Positions 1 to 5,091 of a stretch of DNA of 7,313 bases are shown piece after piece; position 1 is the first letter of the stretch; each line of letters begins with the position of its first letter. The notes beneath the pieces are model-generated. The model was not told the DNA's origin. It was given only the letters and a program-made list of their open reading frames with translations, and searched no databases. This DNA comes from Syntrophomonadaceae bacterium (GTDB lineage Bacteria; Bacillota; Ch66; Ch109), in assembly GCA_012512295.1 (NCBI GenBank), contig JAAZDI010000103.1, forward strand, positions 1 through 7,313. Reading direction: 5' to 3'. The position numbers were made by a program, and so were the translations under genes.

Positions 1-72
1 GAAGGACCGGCCCAGGAACTGGCCCAAAGCGAGGAGGTCAAAGAAGCGTATCTCGGCGGCGGTCGCGGCTAA
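1..72 (+). CDS. livF: C-terminal end of branched-chain amino-acid ABC transporter ATP-binding protein (LivF type), partial
   Basis: Only the last 23 codons and the TAA stop are in the window, in frame 1. The peptide reads EGPAQELAQSEEVKEAYLGG followed by GRG. The pattern 'G-x-A-x-E-L ... V-x-x-A-Y-L-G-G' is the characteristic tail of LivF/LivG ATPases, which power uptake of leucine, isoleucine and valine at the inner face of the membrane. The AYLGG ending favours LivF over LivG, but the Walker and signature motifs lie upstream of the window, so this rests on the tail alone. The next gene, 130 nt downstream, carries an ACT domain, which in other proteins often binds amino acids; that fits an amino-acid transport locus. 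Confidence 0.7.
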   Translation, partial: EGPAQELAQSEEVKEAYLGGGRG

Positions 73-126
73 GGGGGGCAATGTAGTTTATGGCCTACAC
101 CTTCCGCCTAAGTGTTGATGGAGAGT

Positions 127-173
127 AAAGAATCCTTCACTTTGCTTCAAAATGACAAGGAGTTAGTCATTTT
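127..173. repeat. Repeat-like intergenic element with perfect 8-bp hairpin
   Basis: The stretch at 127-157 (core GAATCCTTCACTTTGCTTCA, then AAATGACA) resembles a short intergenic repeat that I recall from many bacterial genomes, of the type 'GATCCTTCGCTTCGCTCAGGATGACA'. Its end is part of a perfect inverted repeat: AAAATGAC (149-156), 9-nt loop, GTCATTTT (166-173). The stem followed by TTTTATT could also act as a weak terminator between livF and the CBS-ACT gene. The hairpin is seen directly; the repeat family is inferred from memory, and no second copy is in this window. Confidence 0.45.
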
Positions 174-202
174 ATTAGGCTAAGACAAAGGGGGGCTGCA
201 AA

Positions 203-853
203 ATGCTCGTCAGGAGTCGAATGACACCTAACCCAATAACGGTTAGTAAAAAAACAACTATTGCCGAGGCTTTGGAACTGATAAAGGATAACAAAATCCG
301 CCGACTGCCAGTTGTTGATCGGGGTAAGTTGATTGGGATTGTAACGGATCGGGATCTTAGCCAGGTTTCACCATCGCCAGCGACTACCTTGAGCGTTTTT
401 GAGTTGAATTACCTCCTAGCTAAAACCACAATCGGCGATATCTTACCGCGGAATCAGAAGGTGGTGACTGTCAGCCCAGACGATTACCTGGAAAAGGCGG
501 CTCTCTTAATGCGCGAAAATGCCGTGGGGGGTATCCCGGTAATGGAACAGGGTCAACTAGTCGGGATCATTACGGAGAGTGATATTTTTGATGCCTTTAT
601 CGAAATCATGGGGGTAAGGCAACCCGGTTTGCGGATTCATCTGGAGGTGGAAAACCGGGTGGGAGTTTTAGCCGAGATCTCTCAGATCATGAAAGACCTG
701 GGTGTTAATATAACCCATACGGTTTTTTCTCCAGCCGGCGATAAAGGCAGCCTGCTCTTAAAGCAGGATACCTTTGATGAAGAGATGGTGCTCAAAGCCT
801 TAAAGGAGGCCGGCTTTGAGGTAGTAGCCGCAAATAGTGATGTTATCTATTAG
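203..853 (+). CDS. CBS-CBS-ACT domain protein (AcuB-like)
   Basis: This is a 216-aa cytoplasmic protein with two CBS motifs followed by an ACT domain. CBS1 spans about residues 1-58 (RSRMTPNPITV start, GIVTDRDL at 45-52). CBS2 spans about 76-133 (GIITESDIFDAF at 121-132). ACT spans about 142-210 (NRVGVLAEISQIMKDLGVNI at 151-170). A CBS pair usually binds an adenosyl nucleotide (AMP, ATP or SAM), and ACT domains usually bind amino acids, so a ligand-responsive regulatory role is likely; no catalytic domain is present. The order and length match Bacillus AcuB (about 214 aa), but the acuABC neighbours are absent, so no symbol is given. The ATG at 203 follows a strong purine-rich site (AAAGGGGGG at 188-195). 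Its place behind livF suggests a link to branched-chain amino-acid supply, which is inference. Confidence 0.9.
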   Translation: MLVRSRMTPNPITVSKKTTIAEALELIKDNKIRRLPVVDRGKLIGIVTDRDLSQVSPSPATTLSVFELNYLLAKTTIGDILPRNQKVVTVSPDDYLEKAALLMRENAVGGIPVMEQGQLVGIITESDIFDAFIEIMGVRQPGLRIHLEVENRVGVLAEISQIMKDLGVNITHTVFSPAGDKGSLLLKQDTFDEEMVLKALKEAGFEVVAANSDVIY

Positions 854-951
854 GTGTCAGGAATAGGTTTGACACGAGGCGTTATTTTAGGTAGACTGTA
901 CTTTGCACTCAGATATTTTATCATTGTTTGAGTCCGCAGAGTGAGTTTGAT

Positions 952-968
952 GCCGGCTCGAAGCCGGC
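952..968. other. GC-rich hairpin in livF/CBS-ACT to selC spacer
   Basis: GCCGGCT (952-958) and AGCCGGC (962-968) form a perfect 7-bp stem around a 3-nt loop. The following GAGGTTCTTT has only a poor T run, so it is at best a weak terminator for the CBS-ACT transcript. The rest of 854-1008 shows no gene. Confidence 0.35.
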
Positions 969-1008
969 GAGGTTCTTTCCCAGTCCGCTGACCGAGGAAA
1001 CACAAAGG

Positions 1009-1037
1009 TTGATTATTATTTTTTAGAATAGTATAGT
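1009..1037 (+). promoter_or_regulatory. Sigma-A-type promoter for tRNA-Sec
   Basis: TTGATT (1009-1014) and TATAGT (1032-1037) are separated by exactly 17 nt. The predicted start of transcription, near 1044, leaves a very short 5' leader before the tRNA at 1052, as expected for a monocistronic tRNA unit. Confidence 0.6.
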
Positions 1038-1051
1038 AGGATTAATGTTAC

Positions 1052-1149
1052 GGGGGTGGCTTGGGCCTGGTGGCTCTCCTGGACTTCAAATCCAGTCGCG
1101 CGGCAGCGATCCTGTCGTGGGTGGGTTCGATTCCCGCACACTCCCGCCA
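1052..1149 (+). tRNA. selC: tRNA-Sec (selenocysteine, anticodon UCA)
   Basis: This 98-nt tRNA reads UGA codons for selenocysteine insertion. The anticodon stem CTGGA (1079-1083)/TCCAG (1091-1095) encloses the loop CTTCAAA, with anticodon TCA at 1086-1088. A D stem GGGCC/GGCTC lies around TGGT (1063-1076). The long variable arm pairs CGGCAG (1101-1106) with CTGTCG (1112-1117), extendable by two pairs. The T arm is GTGGG-TTCGATT-CCCGC (1121-1137). The acceptor GGGGGTGG (1052-1059) faces ACACTCCC (1138-1145): seven pairs including one G-U, with a G-A mismatch at the eighth. The discriminator is G1146 and CCA is encoded (1147-1149). The long acceptor, extended variable arm and UCA anticodon are diagnostic. 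No selA, selB or selD is next to it. Its presence implies that the genome makes selenoproteins. Confidence 0.96.
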
Positions 1150-1162
1150 TTTAAGAAAAAAT

Positions 1163-1209
1163 AAAGCCGGTGTATGGTAAGCAATTCGAGCATCGGCTTT
1201 TTTATTTTT
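1163..1209 (+). terminator. Rho-independent terminator of selC
   Basis: AAAGCCGGTG (1163-1172) pairs with CATCGGCTTT (1191-1200) as a 10-bp stem with one G-U pair and an 18-nt loop. A T-rich run (TTTTTTATTTTT, 1198-1209) follows. It closes the tRNA transcription unit. Confidence 0.85.
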
Positions 1210-1237
1210 CTGGAGTTGTTGGACAGATAGCATAATC

Positions 1238-1256
1238 TCGGATGGGGAAAATCCGA
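1238..1256 (+). other. Small hairpin upstream of the SRAP gene
   Basis: TCGGAT (1238-1243) and ATCCGA (1251-1256) form a perfect 6-bp stem with a 7-nt purine loop, about 90 nt before the SRAP start. No LexA box (GAAC-N4-GTTC) and no convincing promoter were found by eye between 1210 and 1343. Confidence 0.3.
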
Positions 1257-1343
1257 ACCTCAATGTCTGATTACAAAAAAGGAAGACTGTTTATTGAATT
1301 TGCCGTTGTATGCAGTGGAGATGGTTGAGAAGGGGGGATATTC

Positions 1344-2015
1344 ATGTGCGGAAGATTTACTCTGACTGCCGGACCAGTGGCTGTAGCGGAGAGGTTCAGC
1401 TGCCTGACCGAGCAGATTGAGTTTCCGCCCCGGTATAATGTTGCCCCCACTCAGTCGGTGCCGGTCGTCCTTAAGGTGGACGGAAGCAACCGGCTAAAAA
1501 TGATGCAGTGGGGATTAGTTCCCTATTGGGCTAAAGATAAAAGTATCGGCAGCCGGTTGATCAATGCCCGGTTGGAAACAGTGGCGGAAAAGCCGGCTTT
1601 CAAAAGCTTGCTTAGCCGGCGGCGTTGCCTTGTACCGGCTGACGGCTATTACGAATGGCAAAAGGTCGGCAGAGCCAAACTGCCGATGCGCATTGTCCTA
1701 CCCTCAAGAGAACTTTTTGCCTTCGCCGGTTTATGGGATGCCTGGCAATCACCCGATGGGGAGCAGTTATTCACCTTTACGATCCTGACCACCGAACCGG
1801 CCAGTTCGGTTCGGGCGATTCATAACCGTATGCCCGTCATCTTGCCACCAGAAAACGAGCAACTGTGGCTGAGTAATGCCTTTAACTCGCCTGACGCAAT
1901 TGCTTCGCTCCTTTCCCGCCTAAAACCGGTCGAAAAATTGGAAGCCTACCGGGTCTCTCCGTTCGTTAATAACCCGGTCAATGACAGCCCAGAATGTATT
2001 GCAGAGGTTAACTGA
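1344..2015 (+). CDS. yedK: SRAP/YedK-family abasic-site DNA-protein crosslinking protein
   Basis: This 223-aa protein belongs to the SOS response-associated peptidase (SRAP; YedK/HMCES) family. These proteins bind abasic sites in single-stranded DNA and form a protective thiazolidine crosslink through Cys2. Family hallmarks are all present: MCGRFTL at the N-terminus with the catalytic Cys2; RYNVAPTQ (30-37); MQWGLVPYWAKD (54-65); INARLET (73-79, Asn74); PADGYYEWQ (98-106, Glu104); and IHNRMPVIL (159-167, His160). Length matches the bacterial family (about 220 aa). The start is fixed because Cys2 must follow the initiator Met, and the ATG at 1344 has an AAGGGGGG site (1330-1337). No LexA box was seen upstream. 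A LexA-controlled dinB lies 0.8 kb downstream. Confidence 0.95.
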   Translation: MCGRFTLTAGPVAVAERFSCLTEQIEFPPRYNVAPTQSVPVVLKVDGSNRLKMMQWGLVPYWAKDKSIGSRLINARLETVAEKPAFKSLLSRRRCLVPADGYYEWQKVGRAKLPMRIVLPSRELFAFAGLWDAWQSPDGEQLFTFTILTTEPASSVRAIHNRMPVILPPENEQLWLSNAFNSPDAIASLLSRLKPVEKLEAYRVSPFVNNPVNDSPECIAEVN

Positions 2016-2057
2016 ACCCTTCCCATGGCTTTGTTTTTGGGATTGAGGCGGGTTTTT
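2015..2057 (+). terminator. Possible weak terminator after the SRAP gene
   Basis: AACCC (2015-2019) pairs with GGGTT (2050-2054), and inside it TCCCA (2021-2025) pairs with TGGGA (2038-2042), ending in TTTTT. The asymmetric internal loop (1 versus 7 nt) makes it weak. A second AT-rich inverted repeat, TTGTGT (2056-2061)/ACACAA (2078-2083), runs into TATTTTT and may add to or replace it. Confidence 0.35.
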
Positions 2058-2159
2058 GTGTTTACCAATAAAAAGGGACACAAGTATTTTTCTCTGGATA
2101 GGTGGAAAAATAAGATTGCTGCAAGCAAAAAGGAATCCATCATGAAGGAGGCTAAAAAG

Positions 2160-2609
2160 GTGGCAGATAATGCAGATAATAAGGAAACAATACAATCTCT
2201 TAATCAGCTTTTGCAGGGAGAATATATGGCGGTTGAGAGTTTTAATAACTTTATATCTAAGTTAGAAGATGAGAATGTGAAGCAAGCTTTTCAAGAAGTT
2301 CAGAAACAACATAGAGAAAATATTGATAAACTAGCAAGTTATATCCAAGATATCGGTGGGCGGCCGGAAGAGAATCTTGGAATGAAGGGAAAAATGGGAG
2401 ATATTAAAATTAACATGGATTTAGGTTCGGATGCGGATACAGCTGAAATTATAGAAAAAGCGATAAAAGGAGAAACCCAAGGCGTCAATATGGCTGAAAA
2501 AGTTCTAAGAGGAGACTTGGACGAAAGATCAAGAGATATTGCCGGTGAAATACTGCATAAGGATAGAAAGTCTATTAAAAAACTAAAGGATTTACAATAC
2601 CATCATTAG
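2160..2609 (+). CDS. Ferritin-like four-helix protein (DUF2383/PA2169-like)
   Basis: This 149-aa soluble, mostly helical protein fits ferritin-like proteins of the DUF2383/PA2169 type, whose function is poorly known. Helix 1 holds LLQGEYMAVESF (Glu21), helix 2 QKQHRENIDKLASYIQDIGG (His51), helix 3 AIKGETQGV (Glu105) and helix 4 GEILHKDRKS (Glu130-x-x-His133). That resembles a diiron ligand set, although helix 2 has Gln48-x-x-His51 where ExxH would be expected, so metal binding is uncertain. I chose GTG 2160 because an ideal AAGGAGG (2145-2151) sits 8 nt before it. ATG 2142 (AGGA at 2131-2134, 7-nt spacer) is a real alternative and would add six residues. The upstream in-frame extension to 2025 looks non-coding. 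GC is about 36% (2221-2520) and five of six Arg codons are AGA, unlike the flanking genes, which suggests acquisition. Confidence 0.8.
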   Translation: MADNADNKETIQSLNQLLQGEYMAVESFNNFISKLEDENVKQAFQEVQKQHRENIDKLASYIQDIGGRPEENLGMKGKMGDIKINMDLGSDADTAEIIEKAIKGETQGVNMAEKVLRGDLDERSRDIAGEILHKDRKSIKKLKDLQYHH

Positions 2610-2761
2610 AAACTCGCTTCATTTAGAAAACTGCTTGCGAATAACCAGCTCTATCCTTACCTTTCGTTGTTACCCAACCGAGACGGTTAACCTGTCCCAC
2701 TGTCCCGCACAAGTGTCAAGCATTACCCAATATTTACCGAACATAAGTTTTGTCAATCCTC

Positions 2762-2790
2762 TTTCTTCGAACAGCAGTTCTGGGTATAAT
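2762..2790 (+). promoter_or_regulatory. Promoter of the dinB operon
   Basis: A perfect -10 box TATAAT (2785-2790) lies 38 nt before the dinB ATG. A weak -35 (TTTCTT, 2762-2767) sits 17 nt upstream. The weak -35 and the LexA box lying between the two elements fit a promoter that is normally repressed. Confidence 0.65.
2769..2780. promoter_or_regulatory. LexA operator 1 (SOS box)
   Basis: GAACAGCAGTTC matches the Gram-positive LexA/Cheo core GAAC-N4-GTTC exactly and lies between the -35 and -10 elements, where a bound repressor would block RNA polymerase. Confidence 0.85.
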
Positions 2791-2797
2791 ATAACCA

Positions 2798-2809
2798 GAA
2801 CATTTATTC
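2798..2809. promoter_or_regulatory. Possible second, degenerate LexA operator
   Basis: GAACATTTATTC differs from GAAC-N4-GTTC by one base and starts 29 bp after the first box, just downstream of the -10 element near the expected transcription start. It may be a weaker second LexA site. Confidence 0.45.
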
Positions 2810-2827
2810 GGGAAAGAGGGTTTTGTT

Positions 2828-4012
2828 ATGTCCCGAACTATTCTTCTGGCTGATATGAACTCCTTTTTTGCCAGCGTTCACCAGGCTCTCGAACCAAGTT
2901 TCCGGGGAAAGCCGGTCATTGTGACCGGTGATCCCCAAAAACGAAGGGGCATTGTGGTGGCGGCCAGCTACGAAGCCAAAGCTTTTGGCATCAAGACCGG
3001 GATGCTGGTGGGCGAAGCCAGGGCCCTATGTCCGCAAGGGATCTTTATTACTTCCCAGTACCACCACTATGTCCATTACTCCAGCCGCGTCCTGGCGATC
3101 ATGCGGAACTTTACGCCTCTGGTCGAGCCATTTTCGATCGACGAGGCTTTTTTGGATGTCACTAATTGTGAAGGGTTGTTTGGGCCACCCGTTGAGTTAG
3201 CCAATAAATTGAAAGAACAAATCCGTCAGGAACTGCAGCTCACCTGCAGCGTCGGGATCGGCCCGAATAAGCTGTTGGCGAAAATGGCTGCCGGGCTGCA
3301 AAAACCGGACGGCCTAACCGTGCTGACTCAAGCAGACGTCCCCAAACGGCTTTGGCCCTTGCCGGTTAGAGAATTATTTGGCGTGGGCCGACGCTACGAA
3401 CAGCACCTGCACCGCATGGGGATTTGGACGATCGGCGGCCTGGCCAAATGTCCGGTCGAGACCTTAAGAAAAAAGTTTGGCGTGGTGGGCGAGGTCTTAT
3501 GGCAATGTGCCAATGGGATTGATAATAGCCCGGTGGATCCCGGTGCGCTAGAGGAATATAAGAGTATCGGCCATCAGCTTACCCTGCCCCGGGATTACGA
3601 GGGGGAAGAAGTTAAGGTGGTTCTGCTGGAACTAGCGGAAGTGGTAGCCCGACGGGTCCGGGCCAAGGGATATAAAGGGAGAACAGTTACCCTGATCCTG
3701 CGCAATCCAGAATTAGCCTGGTTATCCCGGATGAAGACCTTGCCGGGACCGACAGATTTGACCCTCGATATCTACCAGGGAGCGAGGGAGTTGCTGCAGC
3801 GGCACTGGTCCCCAGACTGGCCGGTCCGCTTGGTCGGCCTGGCACTTTCCAATTTGGCAAGAGAATCGCCAGAACAGTTAACCCTGTTCGTTGACCGGGT
3901 CAAGTTAAAAAAGCTGGAGGTAGCCGGGGATGCTATTCGGAATCGGTTTGGGGAGCGGGCCCTCTTTCGGGCCGTTTCTTTAACGAAGGCGGGTGCCTGG
4001 TATGGCCGGTAA
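2828..4012 (+). CDS. dinB: Y-family translesion DNA polymerase (DNA polymerase IV-like, DinB)
   Basis: This 394-aa error-prone polymerase bypasses DNA lesions. The N-terminal LADMNSFFASV holds catalytic Asp9 and the steric-gate Phe14. The palm motif FSIDEAFLDV gives Asp105 and Glu106 of the SIDE signature. CSVGIGPNKLLAKMA (140-154) is the conserved second palm block. A helix-hairpin-helix thumb, LFGVGRRYEQHLHRMGI, covers 183-199. The little-finger domain follows (about 246-345). Near the C-terminus QLTLF (350-354) matches the beta-clamp binding consensus QL[SD]LF closely. Asn11 replaces the second Asp of the common DMD motif, which is not a metal ligand. All three carboxylates are present, so the enzyme should be active. 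The ATG at 2828 follows a modest AAAGAGGG site (2813-2820). LexA boxes upstream indicate SOS induction, and the last 11 bases overlap the next gene. Confidence 0.95.
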   Translation: MSRTILLADMNSFFASVHQALEPSFRGKPVIVTGDPQKRRGIVVAASYEAKAFGIKTGMLVGEARALCPQGIFITSQYHHYVHYSSRVLAIMRNFTPLVEPFSIDEAFLDVTNCEGLFGPPVELANKLKEQIRQELQLTCSVGIGPNKLLAKMAAGLQKPDGLTVLTQADVPKRLWPLPVRELFGVGRRYEQHLHRMGIWTIGGLAKCPVETLRKKFGVVGEVLWQCANGIDNSPVDPGALEEYKSIGHQLTLPRDYEGEEVKVVLLELAEVVARRVRAKGYKGRTVTLILRNPELAWLSRMKTLPGPTDLTLDIYQGARELLQRHWSPDWPVRLVGLALSNLARESPEQLTLFVDRVKLKKLEVAGDAIRNRFGERALFRAVSLTKAGAWYGR

Positions 4013-4310
4013 TCTTTTTGACAACAAGCTCTGGGCCGGCCACCGGGTTATTTTGCCGGAAATGCGGGAGAAGGCCGTCAATACCTGTGGGGAGTGCTGT
4101 TTTCTGGTGGAGATTCAGGGCCGGGAAGAAATTCGCTGGGGCTGTGTGGTGAGTCTGAAAAAATACGGCAACTTGGAGAAACGGGTTCCCAGAAGGATAG
4201 ACGCTCGGGAGATTATTAAACTGGTCGGAGCAGCGGGACTAATGAAGCTGGTTGAGCACCATCATCCCGGGGCACAGGCCTGCGGGTTTTTTCGAGTAAG
4301 ACCAATGTAA
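4002..4310 (+). CDS. Small four-cysteine protein translationally coupled to DinB
   Basis: I do not recognise this 102-aa family with certainty. The ATG at 4002 overlaps the dinB stop by 11 nt and has a purine-rich AAGGCGGG (3986-3993) before it; a GTG at 3993 is less likely. The N-terminus has LWAGHRVILPEMREKAV (10-26), whose 'W-x-G-x-R-x-x-LPEM' core faintly recalls the 'W...MMLPEH' motif of YolD-like proteins, small partners often found beside Y-family polymerases in Firmicutes. Cysteines at 29, 32, 33, 48 and 94 give C-x2-C ... WGC ... ACG, a possible zinc or Fe-S site. There is no signal peptide or membrane segment. Co-transcription and overlap make a role as polymerase accessory or regulator plausible, but that is inference. 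Confidence 0.8.
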   Translation: MAGNLFDNKLWAGHRVILPEMREKAVNTCGECCFLVEIQGREEIRWGCVVSLKKYGNLEKRVPRRIDAREIIKLVGAAGLMKLVEHHHPGAQACGFFRVRPM

Positions 4311-4339
4311 TAGTGAATAAAGAATATTTATTTTTTGAA

Positions 4340-4373
4340 AACCCTGCTGTTAAAGTGGGGTTATTCTTTTTTT
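4340..4373 (+). terminator. Terminator of the dinB operon
   Basis: AACCCTGC (4340-4347) pairs with GTGGGGTT (4355-4362) as an 8-bp stem with two wobble pairs and a 7-nt loop. ATTC and a run of seven T (4367-4373) follow. It closes the two-gene dinB unit. Confidence 0.8.
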
Positions 4374-4380
4374 GCTTGCA

Positions 4381-4418
4381 GCTATCTTGGTTTATATTGG
4401 CGGCTATCTTGATTTATA
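4381..4418. repeat. Two direct repeats with 22-bp period
   Basis: GCTATCTTGGTTTATA (4381-4396) and GCTATCTTGATTTATA (4403-4418) match at 15 of 16 positions. They lie just after the dinB-operon terminator and about 90 bp before the -35 box of the marR promoter, so they could be a distal regulator site or a small duplication. Confidence 0.55.
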
Positions 4419-4457
4419 AATAATTTGGCCGGAATAATCAAAATCTAAAAAACAAGT

Positions 4458-4476
4458 ATGGGATAAAAATGGGATA
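4458..4476. repeat. ATGGGATA direct repeats, 11-bp period
   Basis: ATGGGATA occurs at 4458-4465 and again at 4469-4476. The 11-bp period is about one helical turn, so both copies face the same side of the DNA. They lie 29 bp before the -35 box of the marR promoter, a position suited to an activator. Confidence 0.45.
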
Positions 4477-4505
4477 GAATCGAGTTCTGAGAAGAGTTAA
4501 AAGAC

Positions 4506-4534
4506 TTGACAGGATTACCCTGATAGGGTACATT
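4506..4534 (+). promoter_or_regulatory. Sigma-A-type promoter of the marR-feoB-like unit
   Basis: A perfect -35 TTGACA (4506-4511) is followed after exactly 17 nt by TACATT (4529-4534). Transcription would start near 4541, leaving a leader of about 64 nt before the TTG start codon. Confidence 0.75.
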
Positions 4535-4553
4535 TAGTTTGGAATTCAAACTA
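4535..4553. promoter_or_regulatory. Palindromic operator, likely for the MarR-family regulator
   Basis: TAGTTTG (4535-4541), 5-nt centre, CAAACTA (4547-4553) form a perfect 7-bp-arm palindrome. It abuts the -10 box and covers the transcription start, the usual place for an autorepressor site, and its size suits a MarR dimer. A further TAGTTTG half-site overlaps the TTG start codon (4601-4607). Confidence 0.7.
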
Positions 4554-4604
4554 TAAGATAATAATATAGTTTTAAAGAACATACTGTTTGAAGGGGGTTA
4601 TAGT

Positions 4605-5018
4605 TTGATTGATGAATTAACCAATGAACTGATTCGATTTATCAGCAGCTTTACGTCATGGGAATCAACCGTGATTCGTTCCGGTGACCTATCTGTTTCC
4701 GAAGTTCATGCGATGGAGATTCTGGGTCAGCATGGCGAGATGAATATGAAGAATCTGGCTCAAAAATTAGGGGTTACTACCGGAACCACCACCGTTACGG
4801 TTGATCGGCTGGAAAAAAAAGAATACGCCCGGCGGCATATGACTCAAGCTGATCGTCGAGTCTACCTTATTAGCTTAACGGAAAAAGGAATTGAAGCCTT
4901 CAAAGAACACCACCACTTTCACCGCGAACTGACCCGGGAGATTTTATCCTGTCTGACCGAGGAAGAAGCGAAGCAATTCGATCTAATTCTAAAGAAGATA
5001 AATTCAGAGATATTTTAA
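4605..5018 (+). CDS. MarR-family transcriptional regulator, probably metal-sensing
   Basis: This 137-aa winged-helix DNA-binding protein has its helix-turn-helix at about 48-72 (MKNLAQKLGV, TGTTTVTVDRLEKK) and the wing at about 73-94 (DRRVYLISLTEKG), a standard MarR layout and length. The TTG start at 4605 is supported by AAGGGGG (4591-4597) with a 7-nt spacer. A histidine cluster KEHHHFHREL (100-109) after the wing, together with His35 before the HTH, resembles the zinc-sensing MarR members AdcR/ZitR, which have a similar EEHHHHHEH stretch (from memory). The gene sits 73 nt before a FeoB-like transporter with no terminator between, so it probably represses its own operon in response to a metal ion. 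Whether that is iron, zinc or another metal cannot be read from the sequence. Confidence 0.88.
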   Translation: MIDELTNELIRFISSFTSWESTVIRSGDLSVSEVHAMEILGQHGEMNMKNLAQKLGVTTGTTTVTVDRLEKKEYARRHMTQADRRVYLISLTEKGIEAFKEHHHFHRELTREILSCLTEEEAKQFDLILKKINSEIF

Positions 5019-5091
5019 AGTTTTATTTAGATTAAATCGACGCTATTATCAATAAAATAAAATGTGGAGTAAGCAGCAGGGGGAGGAATTA

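Noticed and set aside
854..875. GTGTCA/TGACAC inverted repeat right after the CBS-ACT stop
   Set aside because: Only 6 bp with a 10-nt loop and no T run, so it is not a convincing terminator.
1048..1263. 71-codon open frame on the minus strand
   Set aside because: It runs antisense through the whole tRNA-Sec and its terminator and has no protein-like pattern.
2025..2159. N-terminal extension of the ferritin-like gene
   Set aside because: The extra residues are unlike the family, no ribosome site precedes 2025, and good sites lie before 2142 and 2160.
1920..2195. Minus-strand open frames (91 and 65 codons) over the SRAP/ferritin-like junction
   Set aside because: They overlap the well-supported SRAP 3' end and the ferritin-like 5' end, and have no recognisable domain.
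2676..2688. AACCG-AGA-CGGTT inverted repeat upstream of dinB
   Set aside because: Five-base arms are expected by chance, and no promoter element is close.
2750..2755. TTGTCA as the -35 box of dinB
   Set aside because: It is 29 nt from TATAAT, too far for a sigma-A promoter.
2635..2853. 72-codon plus-strand open frame before dinB
   Set aside because: It runs across the dinB promoter, the LexA boxes and the dinB start, and has no ribosome site or protein-like composition.
3993..4001. GTG start for the small cysteine protein
   Set aside because: The ATG at 4002 is better spaced from AAGGCGGG, and the GTG lies within that site.
4381..4476. CRISPR array
   Set aside because: Only two copies of each short repeat, with spacers of 6 and 3 nt and no cas genes.
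5062..5091. Earlier ATG start for the FeoB-like protein
   Set aside because: No ribosome site precedes it, and the candidate Shine-Dalgarno of the 5092 start lies inside this stretch.
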